Below, one piece after another: positions 36,193-49,479 of a stretch of 64,000 nt of DNA. The position numbers were made by a program, and so were the translations under genes. The notes below the pieces were generated by a model. The model did no database searches and had not been told where the DNA came from. It was given only the letters and a program-made list of their open reading frames with translations. Within the stretch, counting starts at the first letter, position 1, and each line of letters begins with the position of its first letter. The stretch spans positions 11,265,001 to 11,329,000 of the forward strand of contig NC_079888.1 in NCBI RefSeq assembly GCF_029227915.1. Direction: 5' to 3'. This DNA is from Hydractinia symbiolongicarpus (Eukaryota > Cnidaria > Hydrozoa > Anthoathecata > Hydractiniidae).

Positions 36193-39100
36193 ATATGACC
36201 TTTTACGGCCTAATAAAGGCCTTACACATAAATCACGTGTTTCCACGTGCCTGTGCATGTTTCCAACAGAGTAGTCCCTCCATTGTCATTGGACTACGAC
36301 GTTCCAAGTCGTTTTCTAGGGCGCCATTGTCTTATAACACAGTGAACTTCGTTTACAGGCCTTTAAGGGCTGTTATATGACATTATACGGCCTAATAAAA
36401 GACCTACATGTAAACTACATGGTTCCACGCGCCTGCACAGGTTTTCAACGGTCTAGTCCTTCCAATCTCAACGGACTACGACATCCCATATCGTTTAACA
36501 GTGCGCCATTGCCTTATAACATCGTGAACTACGTTTACAGGCAATTATAGGCAATGATATAGCCTTTTACGCATAATAAAGGCCTCACACATAAATCACG
36601 TGGTTCCACATGCCTACGCAGGTTCCCAACAGAGTAGTCGCTCCACTCTCATTGGACTTCGACGTTCCAAGTCGTTTTCCAGGGCGCCATTGTCTTATAA
36701 CACTGTGAACTTCGCTTATAGGCCCTTAAGGTCTGTTATATGACCTTTTTACGGCCTAATAAAAGACGTACATGTAAACTACATTGTTCCACGCGCCTGC
36801 GCAGGTTCCCAACGGTCTAGTCCTTCCAATCTCAATAGACTGCGTCGTCCCAAGTCGTTTTCCAGTGCGCCATTGTCTTATAACTCCGTCAACTACGTTT
36901 ACAGGCAATTAAAGGCTGTGATGTGGCCTTTTACGCCTAATAAAGGCCTCACACATAAATCACGTGGTTCCACGTACCTGCACAGGTTTCCAACAGAGTA
37001 GTCGCTCCACTCTTATTGGACTACGACGTTCCAAGTCGTTTTCCAGTGCGCCATTGCCTTATAACACCGTGAACTACATTTACAGACTTTAAATACTATT
37101 ATATGTTGTTTTACGGCCTCTTATAGGCCTTACACGTAAACTACGTGGTTCCACGCGCCTACGAAGGTTCCCAACGGTCTAGTCCTTCCATTCTCATTGG
37201 ACTACGCCGTGCCAAGTCAATTTCCAGCGAGCCATTGTCTTATAACACTGTGAACTACGTTTACCAGCTTTTAAAGGCTTTTATATGACCTTTTACGCCA
37301 AGTAAAAGCCTTACACATAAATCACGAGGTTCCACGTGCCTGCGCAGGTTCCCAACAGAGTAGTCGCTCCACTCTCATTGGACCACGACGTTGCAAGTCG
37401 TTTTCCAGGGCACCATTGTCTTTTAACACTGTGAACTTCGCTTATAGGCCCTTAAGGTCTGTTATATGACCTTTTTACGGCCTAATGAAAGACCTACAAA
37501 GTTCCACGCGCCTGCGCAGGTTCCCAACGGTTTAGTCCTTCCATTCTCAATAGACTGCGTCGTCCCAAATCAATTTCCAGTGCGCCATTGTCCTATAACA
37601 CAGTGAACTACGTTTACAAGCCTTTAAAGGCTTTTATATGACCTTTTACGCCTAATAAAAGCCTTACCCATAAATCACGTGGTTCCACGTGCCTGCGCAG
37701 GTTCTCAACAGAGTAGTCGCTCCACTCTCATTGGACCACGACGTTCCAAGTCGTTTTCCAGTGCGCCAGTGTCTTATAACACCAACGACCACGTTTAAAG
37801 AACTTTAAAGGCTGTTTTATGACCTTTTACGGAATCATAAAGGCCTTACACATAAACTACGTGGTTCCACCTGCCTGCGCAGGTTTCCAACAAAGTAGTC
37901 GTTCAACTCTCATTGGACCACGACGTTCCAAGTCGTTTTCCAGGGCGCCATTGTCCTATAACACAGTGAACTACGTTTACAAGCCTTTAAAGGCTTTTAT
38001 ATGACCTTTTACGCCTAATAAAAGCCTTACACATAAATCACGTGGTTCCACGCGCCTACGAAGGTTCCCAACGGTCTAGGCCTTCCATTCTAATTGGACT
38101 GCGTCCTCCCAAGTCGTTTTCCAGTGCGCCATTGTCTTATAGCACCAACGACTACGTTTAAAGAACTTTAAAGGCTGTTATATGACCTTTTACGGAATCA
38201 TAAAGGCCTTACACCTAAACTACGTGGTTCCACGTGCCTGCGCAGGTTTCCAACGGTCCAGTCTTTCCACTCTCAATAGACTACGACGTTCCATGTCGTC
38301 TTCCAGTGCACCATTGCCTAATAACACCGTGAACAACATTTACAGACCTTTAAATGCTATTATATGTCCTTTTACAGCCTCATAGATGCCTTACACCTAA
38401 ATTACATGGTTCCACGTGCCTGATCAAGTTTCCATCTGTCTAGCCTTCCAATCTCAACGGACTACGACGTGTGAAATCATTTTCCATCGCGTCAATGCAC
38501 CGTGAACTACGTTTAAAGAACTTCAAAGGCTTTTTTATGACCTTTTACGGCCTGATAAAGGCCTTACACGTAAATTACGTTGTTCTACGAGCCTGTGCAG
38601 GTTTCCAACGGTGTAGTCCTTCCACTCTTAATAGACTGCGTCGTCCCAAGTCGTTCTCCAGTGCGCCATTGTCCTATAACACCGTCAACTAAGTTTACAG
38701 GCAATTAAAGGCAATGATATAGCGTTTTACTCCTAATAAAAGCCTTACACATAAATCACGTGGTTCCTCGAGCCTGCACAGGTTCCGAACTGTCTAGTCC
38801 ATCCAATCCCAACGGACTGGGATGTCCCAAGTCAATTTCCAGTGCGCCATTGTCCTATAACACAGTGAACTACGTTTACAAGCCTTTAAAGGCTTTATAT
38901 GACCATTTACGCCTAATAAAAGCCTTCTACATAAATCACGTGGTTCCACGTGCCTGCGCAGGTTCCAAACAGAGTAGTCGCTCCACTCTCATTGGACCAC
39001 GACGTTCCAAGTCGTTTTCCAGTGCGCCAGTGTCTTATAACACCAACGACCACGTTTAAAGAACTTTAAAGGCTGTTTTATGACCTTTTACGGAATCATA

Positions 39101-41435
39101 AAGGCCTTACACATAAACTACGTGCTTCCACGTGCCTGCGCAGGATTCCAACGGTCCAGTCTTTCCACTCTCAATGGACTACGACGTTCCATGTCGTCTT
39201 CCAGTGCACCATTGCCTAATAACACCGTGAACAACATTTACAGGCCTTTAAATGCTATTATATGTCCTTTTACAGCCTCATAGATGCCTTACACCTAATT
39301 ACATGGTTTCACGTGCCTGCGCAGGTTTCCAACGGTCTAGTCCTTTCAATTTCAATAGACTGCGTCGTCCTAAGTCGTTTTCCAGTGCGCCATTGCCTTA
39401 TAACACCGTGAACTACATTTACAGACTTTAAATACTATTATATGTGGTTTTACGGCCTCTTGTAGGTCTTACACGTAAACTACGTGGTTCCACGCGCCTA
39501 CAAAGAATCCCAACGGTCTAGTCCTTCCATTCTCAACGGACTAGGACGTTCCAAGTCGTTTTCCAGGGCGCCATTTACTTATAACACTGTGAACTTTGTT
39601 TACAGGCCTTTAAAGGCTGTTATATGACCTTTTACGGCCTAAGAAAAGCCTTACATGTAAACTACATGGTTCCTCGCGCCTGCACAGGTTCCCAACGGTC
39701 TAGTACATCCAATCTCAACGGTCTGGGATGTCCTAAGTCGTTTTCCAGTGCGCCATTGTCTTATAAAACCAACGACTACGTTTAAAGAACTTTAAAGGCT
39801 GTTATATGACCTTTTACAGCCTCATAGATGCCTTACACATAAATCACGTGGTTCCACGGGCCTGTTCAGGTTTCCAACAGAGTAGTCTCTCCACTGTCAT
39901 TGAACTACGACGTTCCAAGTCGTTTTCCAGGGCGACACTGTCTTTTAACACCGTCAACTACGTTTACAGGCATTTAAAGCTTGCGATATAGCCTTTTGCT
40001 GCCTAATAAAGGCCTTACATTTAAGTCACGTGGTTCCACGTCCCTGCACAGGTTCCAACAGAGTAGTCCCCCCACTCTAAATGGTCTACGTCGTCCTAAG
40101 TCGTCTTCCAGTGCGCCATTGTCTTATAACTCCGTCAACTACGTTTACAGGCAATTAAAGGATGTGATATAGCTCTTTACGCATAATAAAGGCCTCACAC
40201 ATAAATCACGTGGTTCCACGTGCCTGCGCAGGTTTCCAACAAAGTAGTCGCGTTCCACTCTCATTGGACTACGACGTTCCAAGTCGTTTTCCAGTGCGCC
40301 ATTGTCTTATAACACAGTGAACTACGTTTACAAGCCTTTAATGGCTGTTATATGACTTATTACGGCCAAATAAAGGCTTTACATGTAAACTACGTGGTTC
40401 CATGCGCCTGCGCAGGTTTCCAACGGTCTAGTCGCTCCACTCTCATTGGACTATGACGTTCCAAGTCGTTTTCCAGGGCGCCATTGCCTTATAACACCGT
40501 CAATACGTTTACAGGCATTTAAAGGCTGCGATATGTCCTTTTACGCCTAATAAAAGCCTTACACATAAATCACGTGGTTCCACGCGCCTACCAAGGTTCC
40601 CAACGGTCTAGTCCTTCCATTCTAATTGGACTGCGTCTTCCCAAGTCGTTTTCCAGTGCGCCAGTGTCTTATAACACCAACACCTACGTTTAAAGAACTT
40701 TAAAGGCTGTTAGATGGCCTTTTACGCTAATAAAGGCCCTACACATAAATCACGTGCTTCCACCTGCCTGCGCAGATTTCCAACGGTCTAGTCGCTCCAC
40801 TCTCATTGGACTACGACGTTCCAAGTCGTTTTCCAGGGCGCCATTGTCTTATAACATTGTGAACTTCGTTTACAGGCCTTTAAAAGCTGTTATATGACCT
40901 TTTACGGCCTAATAAAAGCCTTACATGTAATCTACATGGTTCCTCGCGCCTGCACAGGTTCCCAACAGAGTAGTCGCTCCACTGTCATTGGACTACGACG
41001 TTCCAAGTCGTTTTCCAGGTCGCCACTGTAATATAACACCGTGAATTACGTTTACAGGCTTTCAAAGGCTGCGATATAGCTATTTGCTGCCTAATAAAGG
41101 CCTTACACGTAAGTCACGTCGTTCCACATGCCTGCGCAGGTTTCCAACAAAGTAGTCGTTCCACTCTCATTGGACTACGACGTTCCAAGTCGTTTTCCAG
41201 TGCGCCATTGTCTTATAACACAGTGAACTACGTTTACAGGCATTTAAAGGCTGCGATATATCCTTTTACGCCTAATAAAAGCCTTACACATAAATCACGT
41301 GGTTCCACGCGCCTACCAAGGTTCCCAACGGTCTAGTCCTTCCATTCTAATTGGACTGCGTCTTCCCAAGTCGTTTTCCAGTGCGCCAGTGTCTATAACA
41401 CCAACGACTACGTTTAAAGAACTTTAAAGGCTGTT
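36193..41435. repeat. Region E, left part: mixed type-1 monomers with partial duplications
   Basis: Related units recur at irregular distances, for example ccttttacggaatcataaagg with tcgtcttccagtgcacc at 38180 and 39078 (898 bp), and gccagtgtcttataacaccaac near 37770 and 39030. Identity between copies is high for single monomers or pairs but no long period holds. No other sequence is present. Confidence 0.8.
38566..38712. repeat. Sub-monomer tract shared with 61494-61640
   Basis: About 147 bp including acgttgttctacgagcc, cggtgtagtccttcc and cttaatagactgcg agree with 61494-61640 at only four or five differences, 22928 bp away, while the flanks differ. Confidence 0.82.
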
Positions 41436-43780
41436 ATATGACCTTTTACGGAATCATAAAGGCCTTACACCTAAACTACGTGGTTCCACGTGCCTGCACA
41501 GGTTTCCAACGGTCCAGTCTTTCCACTCTCAATAGACTACGACGTTCCATGTCGTCTTCCAGTGCACCATTGCCTAATAACACCGAGAACAACATTTACA
41601 GACCTTTAAATGCTATTATATGTCCTTTTACAGCCTCATAGATGCCTTACACCTAAATTACATGGTTCCACGTGCCTGATCAAGTTTCCATCTGTCTAGT
41701 CCTTCCAATCTCAACGGAATACGACGTGTGAAATCATTTTCCATCGCGTCAATGCTTTATAACACCGTGAACTACGTTTACAAGTCTTTAAACGCTGTTT
41801 TATGACCTTTTACGGCCTAGTAAAAAACTTACACATAAATCACGTGGTTCCACGTGCCTGCGCAGGTTTCTAACAGAGTAGTCGCTCCACTGTCATTGGA
41901 CTACGACGTTCGAAGTCGTTTTCCAGGTCGCCACTGTATTATAACACCGTGAATTACGTTTACAGGCTTTTAAAGGCTGCGATATAGCTTTTTGCTGCCT
42001 AATAAAGGCCTTACACGTAAGTCACGTGGTTCCACGTGCCTGCGCAGGTTTCCAACAAAGTAGTCGCGTTCCACTCTCATTGGACTACGACGTTCCAAGT
42101 CGTTTTCCACTGCGCCATTGTCTTATAACACAGTGAACTACGTTTACAAGCCTTTAATGGCTGTTATATGACCTATTACGCCCAAATAAAGGCTTTACAT
42201 GTAAACTACGTGGTTCCATGCGCCTGCGCAGGTTTCCAACGGTCTAGTCGCTCCACTCTCATTGGACTACGACGTTCCAAGTCGTTTTCCAGGGCGCCAT
42301 TTACTTATAACACTGTGAACTTTGTTTACAGGCCTTTAAAGGCTGTTATATGACCTTTTACGGCCTAATAAAAGCCTTACATGTAAACTACATGGTTCCT
42401 CGCGCCTGCACAGGTTCCCAACGGTCTAGTACATCCAATCTCAACGGTCTGGGATGTCCTAAGTCGTTTTCCAGTGCGCCATTGTCTTATAATTCCGTCA
42501 ACTACGTTTACAGGCATTTAAAGGCTGCCATATAGCCTTTTACGCCTAATAAAAGCCTTACACATAAATCACGTGGTTCCTCGTGCCTGCGCAGGTTCCC
42601 AACAGAGTAGTCGCTCCACTCTCATTGAACTACGACGTTCCAAGACGTTTTCCATTGCGCCATTGTCTTATAGCACCAACGACTACGTTTAAAGAACTTT
42701 AAAGGCTGTTATATGACCTTTTACGGAATCATAAAGGCCTTACACCTAAACGACGTGGTTCCACGTGCCTGCGCAGGTTTCCAACGGTCCAGTCTTTCCA
42801 CTCTCAATAGACTACGACGTTCCATGTCGTCTTCCAGTGCACCATTGCCTAATAACACCGTGAACAACATTTACAGACCTTTAAATGCTATTATATGTCC
42901 TTTTACAGCCTCATAGATGCCTTACACCTAAATTACATGGTTCCACGTGCCTGATCAAGTTTCCATCTGTCTAGTCCTTCCAATCTCAACGGACTACAAC
43001 GTGTGAAATCATTTTCCATCGCGTCAATGCTTTATAACACCGTGAACTACGTTTACAAGTCTTTAAAGGCTGTTTTATGACCTTTTACGGCCTAGTAAAA
43101 AACTTACACATAAATCACGTGGTTCCGCGTGCCTGCGCAGGTTTCTAACAGAGTAGTCGCTCCACTGTCATTGGACTACGACGTTCGAAGTCGTTTTCCA
43201 GGTCGCCACTGTATTATAACACCGTGAATTACGTTTACAGGCTTTTAAAGGCTGCGATATAGCTTTTTGCTGCCTAATAAAGGCCTTACACGTAAGTCAC
43301 GTGGTTCCACGTGCCTGCGCAGGTTTCCAACAAAGTAGTCGCGTTCCACTCTCATTGGACTACGACGTTCCAAGTCGTTTTCCAGTGCGCCATTGTCTTA
43401 TAACACAGTGAACTACGTTTACAAGCCTTTAATGGCTGTTATATGACCTATTACGCCCAAATAAAGGCTTTACATGTAAACTACGTGGTTCCATGCGCCT
43501 GCGCAGGTTTCCAACGGTCTAGTCGCTCCACTCTCATTGGACTACGACGTTCCAAGTCGTTTTCCAGGGCGCCATTTACTTATAACACTGTGAACTTTGT
43601 TTACAGGCCTTTAAAGGCTGTTATATGACCTTTTACGGCCTAAGAAAAGCCTTACATGTAAACTACATGGTTCCTCGCGCCTGCACAGGTTCCCAACGGT
43701 CTAGTACATCCAATCTCAACGGTCTGGGATGTCCTAAGTCGTTTTCCAGTGCGCCATTGTCTTATAAAACCAACGACTAC
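41436..43780. repeat. Seven-monomer (1275-bp) tandem repeat
   Basis: The block starting at 41436 (ttacggaatcataaagg) recurs at 42711; monomers 42166/43441 and 42348/43623 keep the same 1275-bp offset. Agreement runs for about six monomers and stops by about 43805, where cagcctcatagatgcc replaces the expected unit. Confidence 0.82.
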
Positions 43781-45110
43781 GTTTAAAGAACTTTAAAGGC
43801 TGTTATATGACCTTTTACAGCCTCATAGATGCCTTACACATAAATCACGTGGTTCCACGGGCCTGTTCAGGTTTCCAACAGAGTAGTCTCTCCACTGTCA
43901 TTGAACTACGACGTTCCAAGTCGTTTTCCAGGGCGACACTGTCTTTTAACACCGTCAACTACGTTTACAGGCATTTAAAGCTTGCGATATAGCCTTTTGC
44001 TGCCTAATAAAGGCCTTACATGTAAGTCACGTGGTTCCACGTCCCTGCACAGGCTCCAACAGAGTAGTCCCCCCACTCTAAATGGTCTACGTCGTCCTAA
44101 GTCGTCTTCCAGTGCGCCATTGTCTTATAACTCCGTCAACTACGTTTACAGGCAGTTAAAGGATGTGATATAGCTCTTTACGCATAATAAAGGCCTCACA
44201 CATAAATCACGTGGTTCCACGTGCCTGCGCAGGTTTCCAACAAAGTAGTCGTTCCACTCTCATTGGACTACGACGTTCCAAGTCGTTTTCCAGTGCGCCA
44301 TTGCCTTATAACACTGTGAACTACGTTTACAAGCCTTTAAAGGCTTTTATATGACCTTTTACGGCCTAATAAAGGCCTTACACATAAATCACGTGGTTCC
44401 ACGTGCCTGCACAGGTTTCCAACAGAGTAGTCGCTCCATTGTCATTGGACTACGACGTTCCAAGTCGTTTTTCAGGGCGCCACTGTGTTATAACACCGTC
44501 AATACGTTTACAGGCATTTAAAGGCTGCGATATATGCTTTTACGCCTAATAAAAGCCTTACACATAAATCACGTGGTTCCACGCGCCTACCAAGGTTCCC
44601 AACGGTCTAGTCCTTCCATTCTAATTGGACTGCGTCTTCCCAAGTCGTTTTCCAGTGCGCCAGTGTCTTATGACACCAACGACTACGTTTAAAGAACTTT
44701 AAAGGCTGTTATATGGCCTTTTACGGCCTAATAAAAGCCTTACATGTAAACTACATGGTTCCTCGCGCCTGCACAGGTTCCTAACGGTCTAGTACCTCCA
44801 ATCTCAACGGTTTGGGATGTTCCAATTCGTTTTCCAGTGCTCCACTGTCTTATAACACCAACACCTACGTTTAAAGAACTTTAAAGGCTGTTAGATGGCC
44901 TTTTACGCTAATAAAGGCCCTACACATAAATCACGTGCTTCCACCTGCCTGCGCAGATTTCCAACGGTCTAGTCGCTCCACTCTCATTGGACTACGACGT
45001 TCCAAGTCGTTTTCCAGGGCGCCATTGTCTTATAACATTGTGAACTTCGTTTACAGGCCTTTAAAAGCTGTTATATGACCTTTTACGGCCTAATAAAAGC
45101 CTTACATGTA
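42530..45110. repeat. Segmental duplication, first copy
   Basis: It matches 46164-48562. The offset is 3634 bp up to 43805/47439 and 3452 bp after it, the 182-bp change being one monomer deleted in the second copy. The left part also recurs at offset 2907 (42348-43260 with 45255-46150). Confidence 0.82.
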
Positions 45111-46163
45111 ATCCACATGGTTCCTCGCGCCTGCACAGGTTCCCAACAGAGTAGTCGCTCCACTGTCATTGGACTACGACGTTCCAAGTCGTTTTCCAGG
45201 TCGCCATTTACTTATAACACTGTGAACTTTGTTTACAGGCCTCTAAAGGCTGTTATATGACCTTTTACGGCCTAATAAAAGCCTTACATGTAAACTACAT
45301 GGTTCCTCGAGCCTTCACAGGTTCCCAACGGTCTAGTACATCCAATCTCAACGGTCTGGGATGTCCTAAGTCTTTTTCCAGTGCGCCATTGTCTTATAAC
45401 TCCGTCAACTACGTTTACAGGCATTTAAAGGCTGCCATATAGCCTTTTACGCCTAATAAAAGCCTTACACATAAATCACGTGGTTCCTCGTGCCTGCGCA
45501 GGTTCCCAACAGAGTAGTCGCTCCACTCTCATTGAACTACGACGTTCCAAGACGTTTTCCAGTGCGCCATTGTCTTATAGCACCAACGACTACGTTTAAA
45601 GAACTTTAAAGGCTGTTATATGACCTTTTACGGAATCATAAAGGCCTTACGCCTAAACTACGTGGTTCCACGTGCCTGCGCAGGTTTCCAACGGTCCAGT
45701 CTTTCCACTCTCAATAGACTACGACGTTCCATGTCGTCTTCCAGTGCACCATTGCCTAATAACACCGTGAACAACATTTACAGACCTTTAAATGCTATTA
45801 TATGTCCTTTTACAGCCTCATAGATGCCTTACACCTAAATTACATGGTTCCACGTGCCTGATCAAGTTTCCATCTGTCTAGTCCTTCCAATCTCAACGGA
45901 CTACAACGTGTGAAATCATTTTCCATCGCGTCAATGCTTTATAACACCGTGAACTACGTTTACAAGTCTTTAAAGGCTGTTTTATGACCTTTTACGGCCT
46001 AGTAAAAAACTTACACATAAATCACGTGGTTCCACGTGCCTGCGCAGGTTTCTAACAGAGTAGTCGCTCCACTGTCATTGGACTACGACGTTCGAAGTCG
46101 TTTTCCAGGTCGCCACTGTATTATAACACCGTGAATTACGTTTACAGGCATTTAAAAGCTGCC

Positions 46164-48562
46164 ATATAGCCTTTTACGCCTAATAAAAGCCTTACATATA
46201 AATCACGTGGTTCCTCGTGCCTGCGCAGGTTCCCAACAGAGTAGTCGCTCCACTCTCATTGAACTACGACGTTCCAAGACGTTTTCCAGTGCGCCATTGT
46301 CTTATAGCACCAACGACTACGTTTAAAGAACTTTAAAGGCTGTTATATGACCTTTTACGGAATCATAAAGGCCTTACACCTAAACGACGTGGTTCCACGT
46401 GCCTGCGCAGGTTTCCAACGGTCCAGTCTTTCCACTCTCAATAGACTACGACGTTCCATGTCGTCTTCCAGTGCACCATTGCCTAATAACACCGTGAACA
46501 ACATTTACATACCTTTAAATGCTATTATATGTCCTTTTACAGCCTCATAGATGCCTTACACCGAAATTACATGGTTCCACGTGCCTAATCAAGTTTCCAT
46601 CTGTCTAGTCCTTCCAATCTCAACGGACTACAACGTGTGAAATCATTTTCCATCGCGTCAATGCTTTATAACACCGTGAACTACGTTTACAAGTCTTTAA
46701 AGGCTGTTTTATGACCTTTTACGGCCTAGTAAAAAACTTACACATAAATCACGTGGTTCCGCGTGCCTGCGCAGGTTTCTAACAGAGTAGTCGCTCCACT
46801 GTCATTGGACTACGACGTTCGAAGTCGTTTTCCAGGTCGCCACTGTATTATAACACCGTGAATTACGTTTACAGGCTTTTAAAGGCTGCGATATAGCTTT
46901 TTGCTGCCTAATAAAGGCCTTACACGTAAGTCACGTGGTTCCACGTGCCTGTGCAGGTTTCCAACAAAGTAGTCGCGTTCCACTCTCATTGGACTACGAC
47001 GTTCCAAGTCGTTTTCCAGTGCGCCATTGTCTTATAACACAGTGAACTACGTTTATAAGCCTTTAATGGCTGTTATATGACCTATTACGGCCAAATAAAG
47101 GCTTTACATGTAAACTACGTGGTTCCATGCGCCTGCGCAGGTTTCCAACGGTCTAGTCGCTCCACTCTCATTGGACTACGACGTTCCAAGTCGTTTTCCA
47201 GGGCGCCATTTACTTATAACACTGTGAACTTTGTTTACAGGCCTTTAAAGGCTGTTATATGACCTTTTACGGCCTAAGAAAAGCCTTACATGTAAACTAC
47301 ATGGTTCCTCGCGCCTGCACAGGTTCCCAACGGTCTAGTACATCCAATCTCAACAGTCTGGGATGTCCTAAGTCGTTTTCCAGTGCGCCATTGTCTTATA
47401 AAACCAACGACTACGTTTAAAGAACTTTAAAGGCTGTTATATGACCTTTTACAGCCTCATAGATGCCTTACACATAAATCACGTGGTTCCACGTCCCTGC
47501 ACAGGCTCCAACAGAGTAGTCCCCCCACTCTAAATGGTCTACGTCGTCCTAAGTCGTCTTCCAGTGCGCCATTGTCTTATAACTCCGTCAACTACGTTTA
47601 CAGGCAGTTAAAGGATGTGATATAGCTCTTTACGCATAATAAAGGCCTCACACATAAATCACGTGGTTCCACGTGCCTGCGCAGGTTTCCAACAAAGTAG
47701 TCGTTCCACTCTCATTGGACTACGACGTTCCAAGTCGTTTTCCAGTGCGCCATTGCCTTATAACACTGTGAACTACGTTTACAAGCCTTTAAAGGCTTTT
47801 ATATGACCTTTTACGGCCTAATAAAGGCCTTACACATAAATCACGTGGCTCCACGTGCCTGCACAGGTTTCCAACAGAGTAGTCGCTCCATTGTCAGTGG
47901 ACTACGACGTTCCAAGTCGTTTTTCAGGGCGCCACTGTGTTATAACACCGTCAATACGTTTACAGGCATTTAAAGGCTGCGATATAGCCTTTTACGCCTA
48001 ATAAAAGCCTTACACATAAATCACGTGGTTCCACGCGCCTACCAAGGTTCCCAACGGTCTAGTCCTTCCATTCTAATTGGACTGCGTCTTCCCAAGTCGT
48101 TTTCCAGTGCGCCAGTGTCTTATAACACCAACGACTACGTTTAAAGAACTTTAAAGGCTGTTATATGGCCTTTTACGGCCTAATAAAAGCCTTACATGTA
48201 AACTACATGGTTCCTCGCGCCTGCACAGGTTCCTAACGGTCTAGTACCTCCAATCTAAACGGTTTGGGATGTCCCAATTCGTTTTCCAGTGCTCCACTGT
48301 CTTATAACACCAACACCTACGTTTAAAGAACTTTAAAGGCTGTTAGATGGCCTTTTACGCTAATAAAGGCCCTACACATAAATCACGTGCTTCCACCTGC
48401 CTGCGCAGATTTCCAACGGTCTAGTCGATCCACTCTCATTGGACTACGACGTTCCAAGTCGTTTTCCAGGGCGCCATTGTCTTATAACATTGTGAACTTC
48501 GTTTACAGGCCTTTAAAAGCTGTTATATGACCTTTTACGGCCTATTAAAAGCCTTACATGTA
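46164..48562. repeat. Segmental duplication, second copy with one monomer deleted
   Basis: At 47479-47493, ttacacataaa from one unit continues as tccctgcacaggctcc from the next unit but one of the first copy. The switch lies in TCACGTGGTTCCACG, i.e. the dyad. Otherwise only scattered changes separate the copies. Confidence 0.82.
47733..48470. repeat. Four-monomer duplication, copy 1 (pairs with 51873-52610)
   Basis: A rare gtcagtggactac is shared exactly 4140 bp away, and about 738 bp agree closely. Sequence beyond ttttccagg differs on the right: gcgcc here, tcgcc in the partner. Confidence 0.82.
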
Positions 48563-49479
48563 AGTCACGTGGTTCCACGTGCCTGCGCAGGTTTCCAACA
48601 AAGTAGTCGTTCCACTCTCATTGGACTACGACGTTCCAAGTCGTTTTCCAGTGCGCCATTGCCTTATAACACAGTGAACTACGTTTACAAGCCTTTAATG
48701 GCTGTTATATGACCTATTACAGCCAAATAAAGGCTTTACATGTAAACTACGTGGTTCCATGCGCCTGCGCAGGTTTCCAACGGTCTAGTCGCTCCACTCT
48801 CATTGGACTACGACGTTCCAAGTCGTTTTTCAGGGCGCCATTTACTTATAACACTGTGAACTTTGTTTACAGACCTTTAAAGGCTGTTATATGACCTTTT
48901 ACGGCCTAATAAAAGCCTTACATGTATACTACATGGTTCCTCGCGCTTGCACGGGTTCCAAACGGTCTAGTACATGCAATCTCAACGGTCTGGGATGTCC
49001 TAAGTCGTTTTCAGGTGCGCCATTGTCTTATAACACCAACGACTACGTTTAAAGGACTTTAAAGGCTGTTATATGACCTTTTAAGGAATCATAAAGGGCT
49101 TACACATAAACTACGTGGTTCCATGTGCCTGCACAGGTTCCCAACTGTCTAGTCCATGCAATTCCAACGGACTGGGATGTCCCAAGTCGTTTTCCAGTGC
49201 GCCATTGTCTTATAACACCAACAACTACGTTTAAAGAACTTTAAAGGCTGTTATATGACCTTTTACAGCCTCATAGATGCCTTACACATAAATCACGTGG
49301 TTCCACGGGCCTGTTCAGGTTTCCAACAGAGTAGTTTCTCCACTGTCATTGGACTACGACGTTCCAAGTCGTTTTCCAGGGCGACACTGTCTTTTAACAC
49401 CGTCAACTACGTTTACAGGCATTTAAAGCTTGCGATATAGCCTTTTGCTGCCTAATAAAGGCCTTAAAGACCTTACACA

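Noticed and set aside
42168-42535. Successive open frames overlapping by ATGA, as in translational coupling.
   Set aside because: The overlap follows from ATATGA at the monomer boundary and the 182-bp period. No ribosome-site logic and a eukaryotic satellite context.
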